Shown: one piece after another, positions 24,540 to 36,330 of the stretch
How positions within the stretch are numbered: position 1 is the stretch's first letter
Layout: the number at the start of each line of letters is the position of its first letter
Source: Desmodus rotundus
Taxonomy: Eukaryota; Chordata; Mammalia; Chiroptera; Phyllostomidae
Assembly (NCBI RefSeq): GCF_022682495.2
Contig: NC_071389.1
Location: 177,816,056 to 177,880,055 of the forward strand
Reading direction: 5' to 3'
Length of the DNA: 64,000 bases
Position numbers and translations under genes: made by a program
Notes under the pieces: generated by a model
Told to the model about the DNA's origin: nothing
Databases searched by the model: none
The model's input: the letters and a program-made list of their open reading frames with translations, nothing else

Positions 24540-24890
24540 AAAAGAATACTGGATTTACAGTCAGATTTAGTCCCAACTCTTCTATGGGTGTTTGGTGGAT
24601 GATGATTGTGGTGTTGGCTATTTATTGAGCACTTACTAGGTACTCAGTACTTCATAAGTGCAGTCGCTATCTTAATCCTCACCACAACCCTACCAGGTAA
24701 GTATCCTTATTCCCATATTACATATGGAAAAAACTGAGGTATGGAGATATTAAGGAATTTGCTGAGAGGCAATGCTGGGATTAGAACCCAGATAATCTTA
24801 TCCAATCTTTCTGTACCTCAGTTTCCTTCTCATTAAAATGAAGGTAATGGGCCATAAGGTCTTTGAATTTATTTCTGTTCTAATGATTCT
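24540..24890 (+). repeat. MIR SINEs, probably two nested copies
   Basis: Outer: GATTTACAGTCAGATTTAGT .. CCTCAGTTTCCTTCTCATTAAAATG. Inner (24600-24790): TATTTATTGAGCACTTACTAGG, CAACCCTACCAGGTAAGTA, AACTGAGGTATGGAGAT and GGGATTAGAACCCAG. Both follow MIR consensus blocks, and the inner one separates the two halves of the outer one. Confidence 0.6.
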
Positions 24891-25879
24891 GTGCGGTTTT
24901 GCAGGTGGGGATCCTACCAGGACAGCTGCAGGACGTTTTGGTTTCTTGTAGAATCAGGAAGAGTAAGGCTGGGTGCCCTGGAGAGCTGCTTTTATCAGGA
25001 CTGCAGACATTTTTTTCTATCTTTTTATTTTGGTTTGTTGTTTTTGTTTTTAGAGCGTGAAGGTGGAATCAATTGAGAAAAAGGAACCAATATTTGTTCC
25101 TTAAAGGGAAGCATACATCCACCCATTTTCTCACTTTTAAAGGGCCAATATCGTCTTGAAGATAATAAAATAAGAATAGTGCCCACCCCAGAGGGCTCCC
25201 CTGAGACTCAAAGAAGATAATGCTTGGGGACTTTCCTATGACTTGTCAAATTCTATATAAATGCACGGAATTATTAGTATTGTTTTATAGCACCGATTCA
25301 CAGAAACCGGAGGACTGGTTTTTCCACTTGAATTCCATGCAAATTGCGTTTGGGAAGCTGAGCAGACGTTCTCTCTGCTCAGGTTAGTGCCTGTGACAAC
25401 TGAAGGGCAAGATACACCCAGCTTTGCTTTAGTTTTTCTAGGGTCAAAACACGGCAATCTCCGCAAACAAACCTGTAGGACGTTTGGTCGCTAGCCAGAG
25501 TTCGCAGGCCCACCATGCCATTACATTCTCCATTAAATTGCCTTAACCAGTGAAAAATAACAAGTGTAAGGAGGGCAAAATTCCTGCTGGTTTCACTTAA
25601 AATGCTGTTTGAGTAGTGACTTTAGAATTCTAGTTGATTCTAAGCTTCTCACACCAATCCTCATCAGCCTTCTTTATTTTCTTGCATGGAAAAGCAGGAT
25701 ACATTCCTGAATTTCTTCTGCTCATATTTCTGGCTTCCTGGGGCTCTGGGCTTGTGCTATACACTTAAAAAAAAAATTTCGGTGACCCGTTGCTAAGTCA
25801 CACAGAATGGCTGTCCTAGGATGGTCCAGTGAATTGAGAATGGAGAATATTTAAAATTGGCTTGAAAACAGCAATTTGC
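24891..25879. other. No recognised feature
   Basis: Unassigned DNA with no supported gene. Confidence 0.3.
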
Positions 25880-25990
25880 TTATATATTGGCTTATTTATT
25901 CAATGAGTATTTATTTTATTGACCTCCTATTATGTGAAGAACCTGGTTGGGGACATGGAATAAGGGGTTATCTCATGGGCACACTGGGGC
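25880..25990 (-). repeat. MIR/L2-like fragment, antisense
   Basis: TTATTCAATGAGTATTTATTTTATTGACC followed by TATTATGTGAAGAACCTGG matches the common antisense 'ttcaacaaatatttattgagc..ctactatgtgccaggc' motif. Confidence 0.45.
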
Positions 25991-26639
25991 TCCTTGCTGG
26001 CCACCGGGGGTTAGAGGGAACACAGCAAGTATTTCTAAGCACTGATGTTGAGTACCTGCTCAGAAGGCCCCCGGCATCCAGCACCCCAGTCACAATTACG
26101 AAACCCTGGGAGGTGAAATACCTGCCTGGTTCCCTTTCCAGAATATTTCCCATGATTCAGCTCCAGTGGATTCCTGCTGTAGTTATTAATTTTTTTTATA
26201 GGTTAGCGTTTCTGTGCCTTAAGCAGGAGAACTTGTAAGTTTACATGCATACAGTAGGACTTCTTAGCTAAATGTAGCAAATAAAGATGAACAAACTGTT
26301 GTGTTGTGGATGGGCAGCTACAGGGGGAATGACTTGAGAGTATATTGATCTTAATTACTTGGAAACAAATTAGAAATTTTCTTGCCTTTTACTATTTACT
26401 ACTGTGGGTATAAAATAAATTAGGGAAATGTGCTTGTATGAATTTCTCCATAAGTGATGGTGGAAAAATGCCAGTTATGAGACATCTTGATTTTCAAATA
26501 AAAAAAAATGAGGAATTGGATGCCTCCTGGTATTTCCAGAGAATGGGTTGACTGAGGCTCTTCGGAAGTTATTGTCCATTAAGTCTGGCATGACTAGATG
26601 TGGAAGCAATTCTAGAGGCATTTGTTCTACCTTTTGGCA
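25991..26639. other. No recognised feature
   Basis: No supported gene or repeat. The + ORF reaching 26238 is the out-of-context extension of the preceding repeat. Confidence 0.3.
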
Positions 26640-26710
26640 TTGTGCTAACTAGCTGTGACCTTGAGCAAGTTGTTTACCATCTTTGATTTCCTTGTTTAGC
26701 ACTTAATGTT
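26640..26710 (+). repeat. MIR core fragment
   Basis: AACTAGCTGTGACCTTGAGC..AAGTTGTTTACCATCTTTGA matches the MIR core. Confidence 0.45.
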
Positions 26711-27836
26711 TAGCTATTTATGGAGGCAGCAATGTCCTGGGTGCTCACTTTTAGAGTGATATTAGTATGCACTGTGTCAGTGACTTAGAATCAGTAGATC
26801 TGGATCTGAAAATCCTTTGGAACATTTGTAAGCCTCATGCATCTCAGAATAAAAGACTACAAATCAAAGAAGGAATTTCTTGCCTCATTTAAGACTGGAC
26901 TTGTGACAATAATAAAGCCTTTCACGAAATGAATAGCAACGTGAGCAAGATCAAGCTGGAGATTTTCCTCCTAGCAGGCCTGACTTTGTACAAAAAAATG
27001 GAAACACAGGGAAACAAAACTGTGTGCTTATGACTCAGTCACACCGAGATTTTTTTAACTTCCTATCATATCATTTTCAAAGTCTTCTTACTGATACAGA
27101 CCTTATAAATCTTTTCCTTCCTCCCCTTCCATCTTAGTGAAGCAACTAATAGGAGCTCTGCAAGGTGCCGGGTGTGGATTAGTCTGGGCTACTTGGGCTA
27201 CACGAACAGTGTATCCCTCAGCAACGCCACACCAGCACCACTTCAAACGGGATAGAAGCTTATTTCTCTAGCCTGGTCTGAGGGCCCTGTTTTGCAACTA
27301 TGAGAGGAATGCAGGACCTTTTCCTTTTATCTTCTCTGCCATCCCTGCAATGTTGCCCTCATCCAGATGGTTCAAGATGATTAACCACCATACGCACATA
27401 CCATAGAGCAGAGCAGAGGGACGTGGGGCAAAGGAGAGGCCTCTTCATTTTGAGGACTACACCGAGAGGCTGCACACATTAGTTCTGTTTTGTCCTCTGG
27501 GAAACGCCATCTTCACAGTGGGCCGTCTTGTACACAGCGATCCTGTCACTCTGGGTGAAAAGGGGAGAATGGGTATCAGGGATAAGGAGTAATTTCTCTC
27601 TGGGGTGCAAATATGAAAGCTTTTGGTTCTTTCCTAAAAGTTGCTTACTTTGCTGGAAGAAAACAGAAGTGTAAATAGGGAATTCAGCATTGTTTTTGCA
27701 ACACTGAGCTGTTAATTAGCCCAACAGTTTTACCCTCTAATACTTTCACTCCCTTACTCCCTCTTGTCTCCTTTTCCTCTGCCTACACTCTGCTCTTCTC
27801 AACTGCTAAGAAACAAAATTCAACTGCGCAATTTTT
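26711..27836. other. No recognised feature
   Basis: Unassigned DNA up to the target site of the HAL1-like insertion. Confidence 0.3.
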
Positions 27837-29505
27837 AAAGATCTTATTGCAAGTCTCTTCTTGCCTACAAAGTTTCTTTTGAGAAATCAGCTGATAGTCT
27901 TATAGGAATTCCTTTGCAGGTAACTCTCTGCTTTTCTCTTGCTGCATTTAAGATTCTCTCTTTATGTTTAACCTTTGGCACTTTAATCATGTTGTGTCTT
28001 GGTGTAGTCCTCTTTGGGTCCAACTTGTTTGGGACTCTCTGTGCTTCATGGACTTGCATGTGCATTTCCTTTGCCAGATTAAGGAATTTTTCTTTCATTA
28101 TTTTTTCAAATAAGTTTTCAATTTCTTGCTCTTCCCTCTGCTCCTTCTGGCACTCATGATTCAGATGTTGGCACTTTTGGAAGTGTCCCAGAGGCTTCTT
28201 ATACTATCCTCATTTTTTGGGAATTCTTGTTTCTTCTTCCTGTTCTGGTTGAATGTTTATTTCTTCCTTATGTTCCAAATCCTTGATTTGAATCCTGGCT
28301 TCCTTCCCTTCAGTGTTGGCTTCCTGTAGATTTTTCTTTACTTCACATAGTATAACCTTCATTTTTTCCTTTACGTTGTTGCTGTACTCAGTGAGTTCTT
28401 TGAGCATCCTGATCACCAGTGTTCTGAACTCTGTATCTGATAGGTTGGCTCTCTCTGTTTTGTTTAGTTCTTTTTCTGGGGTTTTGTTCTGTTCTTTCAT
28501 TTGGGCCATATTTCTTTGTCTCCTCAATTTGTCAATCTCCCTGTGTTTGTTTCTGTGTATTAGGTAGAGCTGCTTTGACTCCCTGTCTTAGTACAGTGGC
28601 CTATTGTAAACAAGGCACATCCAAATTGTGTGGGGCAGAACCTTAGGTACTTGCCAGGGTGGGGAAACCTGCTTCACTGCTTTGTGGCTATATGTGGGGG
28701 GAGGCTTTGGAGAGGGGACAATGCTGCTTGGCTTCTGGAGCACTTGCCCCATTTCCAGTCACTTCACCCACCTCCTATATGTGACTGGTGCCTTTCCAGT
28801 TGCTGCCCTGGTGATAAATCCCAGAGTGGGTGGGTTTGAGTATGTTCTAAATTTGTGTGGGCCCTTTAAGTGGTGAAAATCTGGCAGTTCTTCTGGCAAG
28901 AAGTATTCAAAGTGATTAAAAATAAGGATCTACAACTTAGATTTCTCTATCCAGCAAAGCTAATGGAAGGGCAGATAAAGTGCTTCCCAGACAAGGTAAA
29001 ACTAAAGAAGTTCATCATCACCAAGCCATCATTACATGAAATGTTAAAGGGATTTATTTAGGAAAAGGAAGATAAAAACTATGAACATTAAAAAGGCAAC
29101 AAATTCACAACTATCAACAACTGAATCTAAAACAAAACAAAACAAAACAAAACAAAACAAAACAAAACAAAATCAAACCTCAAACTAAGCAAAAAACCAG
29201 AAGAGGAACAAAATCATAGGAAGGGAGATCATTTGGAGGGTTATTAGCTGGGAGGGGGAAGGGGAAGAAAGGAGGAAATGGAGCAGGGATTAAGAAGCAC
29301 AATTGGTAGGTACAAAATAGATAGTTAAGGATGGTACAGTAAATGGAGAAGCCAAAGAACTTATGTTCATGTCCCATGGACATGAACTAAGGTGGGGATT
29401 GCTGGAGGGAAGGGGAGTGCCCGGTAGAGGGGGGCAAAGGGGATAATAAATTGGGACAACTGTAATAATATAGTCAATAAAATATACTTAAAAAAGATCT
29501 CACTG
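27837..29505. mobile_element. HAL1-like retroelement with 5' inversion and TSD
   Basis: HAL1 elements are L1 derivatives that keep ORF1 but lack ORF2. The 5' part (27850-28876) is inverted: on the minus strand it runs from a 5' UTR through an L1 ORF1 N-terminal/coiled-coil frame (28527-28210, with EKELNKTERANLSDTEFR) to the ORF1 C-terminal domain (28098-27865, with HKERILNAAREK and GIPIRLSADFSKETL). The + part (28877-29492) resumes the ORF1 C-terminus (EVFKVIKNKDLQLRFLYPAK, 28899 on), then a 3' UTR and A-rich tail. AAAGATCTTATTG (27837) and AAAGATCTCACTG (29493) are the likely target-site duplication. The arrangement is the classic product of twin priming. Confidence 0.8.
29128..29171 (+). 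repeat. (AAAAC)n microsatellite
   Basis: About eight AACAA-type pentamer units inside the 3' UTR of the HAL1-like element. Confidence 0.9.
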
Positions 29506-29850
29506 GCTTTACTCAATGATTGATGAATTGGGCAGCACCCAATCTGGCAGACAGAAAGGAGCTCAGAAGAGATGTCCAAGATGAAAGACTTTTATAGGCA
29601 GAAGGGAGCAGGAACAAGGGAGTTGTAACAGGCAAAAAAGTGGGTCGGTTATTGAAAGGATACTTTCCTTTAGGGCGCGGTAGGGATCTAGCAGGCAGAG
29701 TACCTAACTACCAGGGCATTTCTGACGGACTGGTTTAAAATTCCATTGCTGGGAGAGCTGACATTATAATTAAGTCCTGGTCTGGTGACATGGACCTTAG
29801 CATAAGTAACTCCGTTTCAGGTCTGTTGTCTTGTTTTTAACACTCGTTGC
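29506..29850 (-). repeat. LTR-like repeat, antisense
   Basis: On the minus strand a TATAAAAG box (reverse of ACTTTTATAGGC at 29588), followed by a purine/pyrimidine-balanced R-U5-like region ending near CCAGTGAG, suggests an ERV LTR. Family unknown. Confidence 0.4.
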
Positions 29851-30210
29851 CTAAAAAACAAAATAACTGCACTCCCCCCCACCCCCCCAAAAAAAACCCC
29901 TACCGCACTTTCTCTTGATCTTTTTCCCCTCTGTGTACTCCCTTATTTTCCTTTATTTCGGCCTCTCTCAGCTGTACCTGATGTTGCTGACTGACTGTCT
30001 CCTTGTCTTCTGTGTCCATGTCACGTTTTGGTTCTCTCCTTCTCTAACTTCTCTATTGTTCTCTGCTGGCTTCTCCTCCATCCTCCTAAGTGAAAGAATT
30101 CCCCTACCCCAGGGTTCTGCCTGGTCCTCCTGTCTTTCCACCTCTCTCTTGGAATTGTACCCACCATTCGGTTACAGCCATCACTTCAAAGAAAACCAAT
30201 CACACATCTC

Positions 30211-30774
30211 TATTAAAGGGGACAGAGTTTGCCTGCCCAAAATATGCCCCTTTGGGATATTGATTAAGCTAGTTAGTTTTAAGAAACAAAAGACTCAGGA
30301 CAAACCTTTGATCTTCCCCTAACTACCTAAAAGAATTCAGAGAGAGGACCTGCTCCAGGAAGAGAGATACCATCACAGGTAACTAGAGTTCAGTATGAAC
30401 CAGCATGTGATAGGGAGAGAGCTAGCAAGGCCAGTTTGGCCCAAGTCCTCTGTGTCCCACTGTTTTAACGTGGGCCAACAAACATTTGTTTACTAAACAT
30501 TAACTCTTCACCTCCTTGTAAATTGCCTTCTTGCCCTAGGAAGTACCAACCTCTCCCGCTGCCACCCCACTTACTTTAGGACGGCATGTAAGCCTGAACC
30601 GCCCAAGCTGTCCTTGGGTCTCATATTCTTTTGGAACCCTTCTGTGTACATATGTGATCAGTTTGGTTATTTTCTCCTGCCATTCTGTCTTGTGTTAATT
30701 TGATTATTAGTCCAGCCAGAATAACTTAGAAAAGTAGGAAAAAATTTTATTTTTCTGCCTCCACAATTTTAGTG
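30211..30774 (+). repeat. LTR-like repeat, family A, copy 3
   Basis: Best preserved of the three. It begins GGGGACAGAGTTTGCCTGCC, has TTTTAAGAAACAAAAGACTCAGG (30279), TTCAGAGAGAGGACCTGC, TGTGTACATATGTGATCAG, TTAGTCCAGCCAGAATAAC and ends TTTTTCTGCCTCCACA. The length of about 565 bp and CA end fit a solo LTR. The other copies are at 448-1028 and 9160-9550. Confidence 0.6.
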
Positions 30775-31255
30775 AGGTAGCTGGGAGAAAAGAAAATTTA
30801 CTGGCTGGAGCCCCACACGTTCCACGTAGGTTGTAGCAAATGCAATCCTGGGGCTTGTAACACGGGCTGGAAGAAGGTCACGGTTCTTACCATGTAGGCA
30901 CACCCCCAGGTCTCTGCCTGTGGGATCCAGTGGAAGCGAAAGTTTCGAGAATTTTTTTCTAAATTTAGATTGGCAGGAAGAAATATTGGTGAAAGTAGTT
31001 TCTTGGGCACACATGACTGCAGTGAAGATTTGGTTTGAATCTCTTGTTTTCTGTTGATCCTATCCCTTGCAGAGGTGGTCATTATCTCTGCCAGCTGAGG
31101 ACACATACCCATCTGGTGGGCTGTGGACCCAAGTTTAGGGAACCTAAAGCCTTGTTCTGTTTAAAGGGTGGAAAACACGTGATTCCCTGTGTTTTGGAAC
31201 AGCTGCTTAAAGACAGGGCCCCACATCTTTCTAGACTACTATGGAGTGAACTTTT

Positions 31256-31463
31256 TGTTTTAAAGATGTTATTTATTTGTTTTCTAGAGAGGGGAAGGGA
31301 GAGAGAGAGAGGGAGAGAAACAGTAATGTGTGGTTGCTTATCGTGAGCCCCCTACTAGGGAACTGGCCCACAAGCCACGCATGTGCCCTAGACCGGGAAT
31401 CAAACCAGCAACCCTCTGATTCACAGGCCAGCTCTCAAGCACTGAGCCACAGCATCCATGGCT
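31256..31463 (-). mobile_element. Ves SINE, antisense
   Basis: Tail (TTTAAAGATGTTATTTATTTG as T-rich lead on +), GAGAGAGGGAGAGAAACAGT, B-box complement GGGAATCAAACCAGC and head complement at GAGCCACAGCATCCATGGC. Flanked by a 13-bp target-site duplication GGAGTGAACTTTT at 31243 and 31464. Confidence 0.9.
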
Positions 31464-31879
31464 GGAGTGAACTTTTGCATCTGTGAGGGCTGTATCCTTC
31501 CCACTCTCTTGTGGAAGCCTTTTGCTTCCTTAGTTAGGTCATAAGAGGATTACTTGATTTGAGCCACTGTAGACCTTACCTCCAATGGCCAGACAATGGA
31601 TCCTTTGAACTGGTAAAACTTCTAAGTTAAAACATGTTTTGAAGAAAGCTCTCATATTGGTATAATGCCTAGCCATTAAAACTCCCTTAATAAGATGGAA
31701 GGACAGAAATTAGAACAAAAATCAAAGTCCACTCAGACCCATTCCTATATGCCATGAGATATTTATAGATATTATAAAAAATCAGGACATTGAATGTATA
31801 ATTGTCTAGCACTTAAGAAAAAAGAAGAAGAAAAAAAGTGACAAAAATCTTTCTAAAGAAAACCTAGAAGTTTCTTTTC

Positions 31880-32400
31880 CCATTTCAAGTTTTAATGAAA
31901 GTTGTGTATAAGACTACATTATTCCTGTATCTTTTCAATTGTTTCTTCCTTGCATTTGCCCTTTTCTTTCCCATTTGGTGAGATTTGGCTCTATGTTCAA
32001 GGATCTTTTTGCAGTCTTTGTCCAGTTTTAGTGTAGTGATGACACCCTGCTGGGGTGAACGTCCACATGGACAGTTGTCCCATTAGCTTTCTCCCGTCGC
32101 ACTCATTCAATGTAGAGGACACATTTCTTCGGTAAACCTGGATGACTTTGCTAATTTGCTGTCCTTTGCAATGTCCTCCCACAACCTGAACTGCATCGTC
32201 CTTTTGGACGGGCACGTATCGGACATGGTACTTCTGTCTCAGCATTTTGGAAAGAGGAGAAGACACACCTTCCTGCCAGTGTGGGAAGGTGCACTGAAAT
32301 GCCTTTTATGGCTCCTGTTCCGGTCAGAAGTCACAGAGGGATCGAACTTCATTTTGCCTGCGGGCACCTCTGCGATGGCCCAAAAGGGAAGAGCGACAAC
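31880..32400 (-). pseudogene. RPL26: RPL26 processed pseudogene
   Basis: A minus-strand, intronless copy of ribosomal protein L26 (60S subunit; the family is 145 residues). ATG is at 32352 and TAA at 31919, exactly the parental length range. Recognisable segments are [43 protein letters not shown] and a C-terminus of ..KGKCKEETIEKIQE. A one-base loss near 32266 (before SSPLSK) shifts the frame, and the middle (about 32070-32110) is further scrambled. 5' UTR similarity reaches about 32395. No clear A-tail is left, so the age is moderate to old. Not coding. Confidence 0.9.
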
Positions 32401-32589
32401 CTAAAAGTTCTCTGCCAGAAGGACTTGGCGGGGGAATCGAGCTGTAAGCCGCCAGCTGTGGCCAGACAGAAATGTGGGCCAAAGTCCAGGTTCAGCTAGG
32501 GTCCTACCAAACCCCTGCTGGCCTTCAGGGGAATGACAACCTCAGTCCTTGGTCTAAGGCCAATCTAAGAGCCATAATTTAAAAAAAAT

Positions 32590-33790
32590 TGTTTTTTTAT
32601 GCCAGGGAGGATCCTTGAAAGTTTACCCATATTTCCTGAGCCCAAGGAAAGATGGAAATAACATTTCACATTATCCCTTCCTTCCCAATCCAGACCAATC
32701 GGTTATTGATCCTTTTTCTCCCAGGGGAAGCTACGTATGCCTGTGTCTTAAGGACTTGGCATCAGCTTTCTGCCTGCCCGGGACATGTTTGTTCCGCTGT
32801 CAGAGGGAATGGCTCTGGAAGGTAATAAACTTTACATCCCATCGAGTCCATAAATTGTTTTACACTGCCAGAAATAATTACTGTTTGTCCTAGCTGAAAC
32901 CGGAAAGGATATTTTAAAAGAATTTAATAACTCCATGATCAGAAATTTGGCAAAATTGAAAGCTCAGTTTTCAAAGTCATAGGAAAGTTTTTAAGTCTCC
33001 TTGGCAATTCCCCATTCCCTTTTGTGGACGATCAGGAATGTAAACAGCCCTCAGCTGCCTGAGACCAAATAAGTCAAAGGGAAAAAAAGGAACAGAGAAC
33101 TTTTCCAAAGCACAAGCTGCTGAAAAGTCTCCCGTGCTCAAGTCTAGTCCCCTACTCACCCAGCTCCCTTAAAAATTGTTTGTCAAATGAACTGACCATG
33201 ACTATAGTTTTAATTACTTTTTGTTTTGAATATTGCTGATTTTAAAAAACCTTTTGTTTTCCATGCATAAGAAAACTTGTTTCTCTTAAACTACCTAGGA
33301 CCTAGAGCATTTTGGTAAATTATACTGTTGTGAGCAGAATTGTAACATTTATTTTTTTCACCCTACTTAACCCCTCCAGACTTTAGAAACATTCAGTGAA
33401 TAGTCTTATTTTCATGGCAATATAATTATTTGCATAAGTTCAGTAAGAATCTGTTTTCCTTGTAGCAAGACACAGTTGGAAAGTGATTATATACCAAGGC
33501 TTTGGCGGGAATGTCATGTGTGAGAGAGGCATGCAGAGAATCAAATAGGACCAGACAGCTTTAAGGAATGAAGATGGACTTATGGAAGCCCCTTGGAGAT
33601 ATTGGCCTGGTACCTTGCCTACCGGGCTCCCAACAACCTTACCAGGCGAGTAAGAAAGGTGTAGGAACATCGGGATGTCTTGAGAACCTCAAGAAGAGAG
33701 AAATTACTCCAAATCGAAGCGTACTGTAGGCAAAGTCGGATAGGGAGCACCCAGCTTGCCCCTTAGCTTCGAGATGCTGTTAAAAGTTTA
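32590..33790 (+). other. Possible ERV internal remnant
   Basis: A stretch near 32695-32820 has a faint reverse-transcriptase-like look (an LKDLASAFCLP frame preceded by an Asn-Pro-rich segment), with an LTR-like block downstream at 34430-34842 in the same orientation. The frames are broken and no other retroviral domain can be read, so this is a suspicion only. The rest of the segment is unassigned. Confidence 0.25.
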
Positions 33791-33791
33791 A

Positions 33792-33932
33792 CCTGGCCCA
33801 GGCCGGGTAGCTTACGTGGTTAGAGTGTCACCTGATACGCCAAGGTGGGGGGGTTCCAATGAATCACCGCCTCTCTCTCCCTCTCCTTCCCTCACTCTCT
33901 GTCTCTCAGATCAATAAATAAAACAATTAAAA
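33792..33932 (+). mobile_element. Short Ves SINE (internally deleted)
   Basis: Starts CTGGCCCAGGCCGGGTAGCT, goes early into the CTCTCTCTCCCTCTCC tract and ends in AATAAATAAAACAATTAAA. It is only about 140 bp because most of the region between the B box and the pyrimidine tract is missing. Target-site duplication AAAAGTTTAA at 33782 and 33933. Confidence 0.8.
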
Positions 33933-33942
33933 AAAAGTTTAA

Positions 33943-34429
33943 TCTGGAGATTCCTTATGAAAACTTTCAGCAAGGTAGACTTAAAAGAGCCCATGTGATC
34001 GGTGGTTATTCTTGCTGTACTTAACAGTCAGGCCACATTTACGAAAACGAGACTTATTTTGCCAATAAATTAGTCTTAGTTGTGCTATCTTCGGTAAAAA
34101 TGGGGGTGATTTAGAGAAGAAAAATTATGTTTCAATAGTAATTATAACACATATTTGTGGATATTAGACTCTGGCTCAGTTAATTAATTGTCTTTGAGGT
34201 TTTGTTTTTCACCAGAAAATTGGATCCTGACTTTTTCTATTTTTCTCAAATATTTGGCTGTAGTTCTTCAAACTAACAGTTTCAATTTTCTCCTCTCCTT
34301 TGACTTGGAATCACTGAGAACCAAAAGGCCGTTTTTTTCCTGGAGTCGTACAAACTGCAGCTTGATGATCGGATGTGAACCGCAGGAAGGCACCAGGAGG
34401 ACCTGTGCTTAGGCTACACCCACGCCCGA
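33943..34429. other. No recognised feature
   Basis: Unassigned DNA. Confidence 0.25.
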
Positions 34430-34842
34430 AGTTGTGTAAGCCACTTAAAAGGTTTTCCCAGCACCTGATGACGTCATTAGAGACATTTCAACTGCAGTGT
34501 ACAGGCCAGGTTTGACATCTAGAAACTGGCAGCCCTCTAGGCTCAGAAACCATATTTTTAATCTGGTCTAAACATTAACCTTTGTTTGTTTTGCTAGAAA
34601 TGTCTCTTCTTCAACACCTGATTGCTTGCTCACTTGATGCAGACCTACTTTGGGGGGCCCGCCTGCATCACCACCTCCTGAAATGAGTCAAAATTATTGA
34701 ACTGAACTGATCTGCCTTCGGGACAAAGCACTTGTTCAATAAAATATGGAACAATGTACCCACGAACTTAGCTTCTGGACTGTACAACTTCTTATTTGAA
34801 TTTAAAAAGATAGATGGAAATTTTTATTTTTCTACCCTCACA
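34430..34842 (+). repeat. LTR-like repeat
   Basis: Contains TTGTTCAATAAAATATGG (AATAAA at about 34738) and ends TTTATTTTTCTACCCTCACA, like the family A end TTTTTCTGCCTCCACA. Probably an ERV LTR of a related group. Confidence 0.4.
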
Positions 34843-34949
34843 TGATGCCTAGAGCAAAAATTATGATCATAAACCAAAATCTCACGGACTTCAGCCTCAT
34901 GTTTTCCGCTGTCTGTGGCATATTTTTACCTCCCCCGTAACGTAACAGG

Positions 34950-35205
34950 AACCTAATCAACAGAAGAAAAACGCAAACAAAATATAACCAGAGACACTGA
35001 AGGTATGAACAATCTAACAATAGCCAGAGGGGAGGGGGGAGGGGACGGTGGGCGGAAGGGTTTTCAGGAACTACTATAAAGGACACATGGACAAAACCAA
35101 GGGGGAGGGTGGAAGCAGGGGAGGGAGATGGGGATGGAGGGGTGGGGAGAAAATGCAGACGACTGTAATTGAACAACAATAAAGTAATTTATGAAACAAC
35201 AACAA
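34950..35205 (+). mobile_element. L1/HAL1-type 3' end
   Basis: GAGGGGAGGGGGGAGGGGAC, AGGACACATGGACAAAACCA, GGAGGGAGATGGGGATGGAG and CTGTAATTGAACAACAATAA, followed by an A-rich tail, form a bat-type L1 3' UTR. The G-rich polypurine tract before the tail is typical. Confidence 0.65.
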
Positions 35206-35414
35206 AAAAAGATTTTCTTAAAGCACCTGACTTCCCACTAGGCAAGCTCATCTTGCCCAGGCCTTCTGTAAATCCCCTCCTCAACCACTTTCTACTCTTC
35301 TTCTACCACTCAGAAACTGCTCCTGGTTTGACTCCCTGTGTTTGTCATTGGAACTATTTGCTCTTTAAAATTTTTTTAAATTATTATTTTCAAAAGTTTT
35401 TGTTTTATACTTCA

Positions 35415-36330
35415 CTACATTTTTATTTTAAATATCTTTACTGAGGTTTAGTCAACATACAATAAACCACACACATTTAAAGCGTACAATTTGATAAGCT
35501 TTGATATGTGCATACATAAAGGCAGCCATCACCACAGTTAAGGTAAGGAACATATCCATCACCTCCAAAAGATTCCTAGTGTTCCTTTGTAATCATCCCC
35601 ACTTTTCCCTCCTTCCCTCCCTCCCACTCCCACGCCACCCACCATCCCCAAACATACCGATACCCTTTCTGTCACCAGAGATCAATTTGCTTTGTCTATG
35701 GTTTTATAAAAATGAAATCATGTACTATGAACTTTTTTACAACATAGTGATAAGATATTTATATAATTTACGATGTGATCACTTTGATGAATCCGGTGCC
35801 CATCTGACACCATCCACTGTTATTACAGTATTGTTGACTATATTCCCTATGCTAAACTTTACATGTCAGTGACTGTTCTGTAACTACCAGTTTGTACTCC
35901 CTAATCCTTCACCTTTTCCACCCATCTCCCAACCTGCCTCCCATCTGGCAACAGTCAAAATGCTCTCTATATCTGAGTTTTTACTTCTGTTGTGTTTGCT
36001 CATTTATTTTGTTTTGTTTTAGACTCCACATTTAAACGAAATCATCTGGCATTTGTCTTCCTGTGTCCGACTTATTTCACTCAGCACAGTACCCTCGGGG
36101 AGCATCCATGTTGCCACAGATGGCAAGATTTTATTCTTTTTATGGCTGAGTCATAGTCTGTTGTGCGTGTATATATGCATCACTTCTTCATCCATTCATC
36201 TTTTGATGGACACTTAGGTTGCTTCCGTATCTTGGTTATTATAAATAATGCATATGATGCATATGTCTTTTTGAATTAGTGTTTTGGATTTCTTTGGATA
36301 AATATGCAGAAGTGGATTGCTTAGTATTTT
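35415..36330 (-). mobile_element. LINE-1 3' region, antisense
   Basis: The + strand reads TTTACTGAGGTTTAGTCAACATAC, CCATCACCACAGTTAAGG, TGGTTATTATAAATAATGC (36233) and GGATAAATATGCAGAAGTGG. These are the reverse complement of an old L1 3' UTR and ORF2 end. No open frame. Confidence 0.8.

Noticed and set aside
28628..28876. + strand ORFs with a possible hydrophobic stretch
   Set aside because: This is the antisense of the G/C-rich 5' region of the HAL1-like element.
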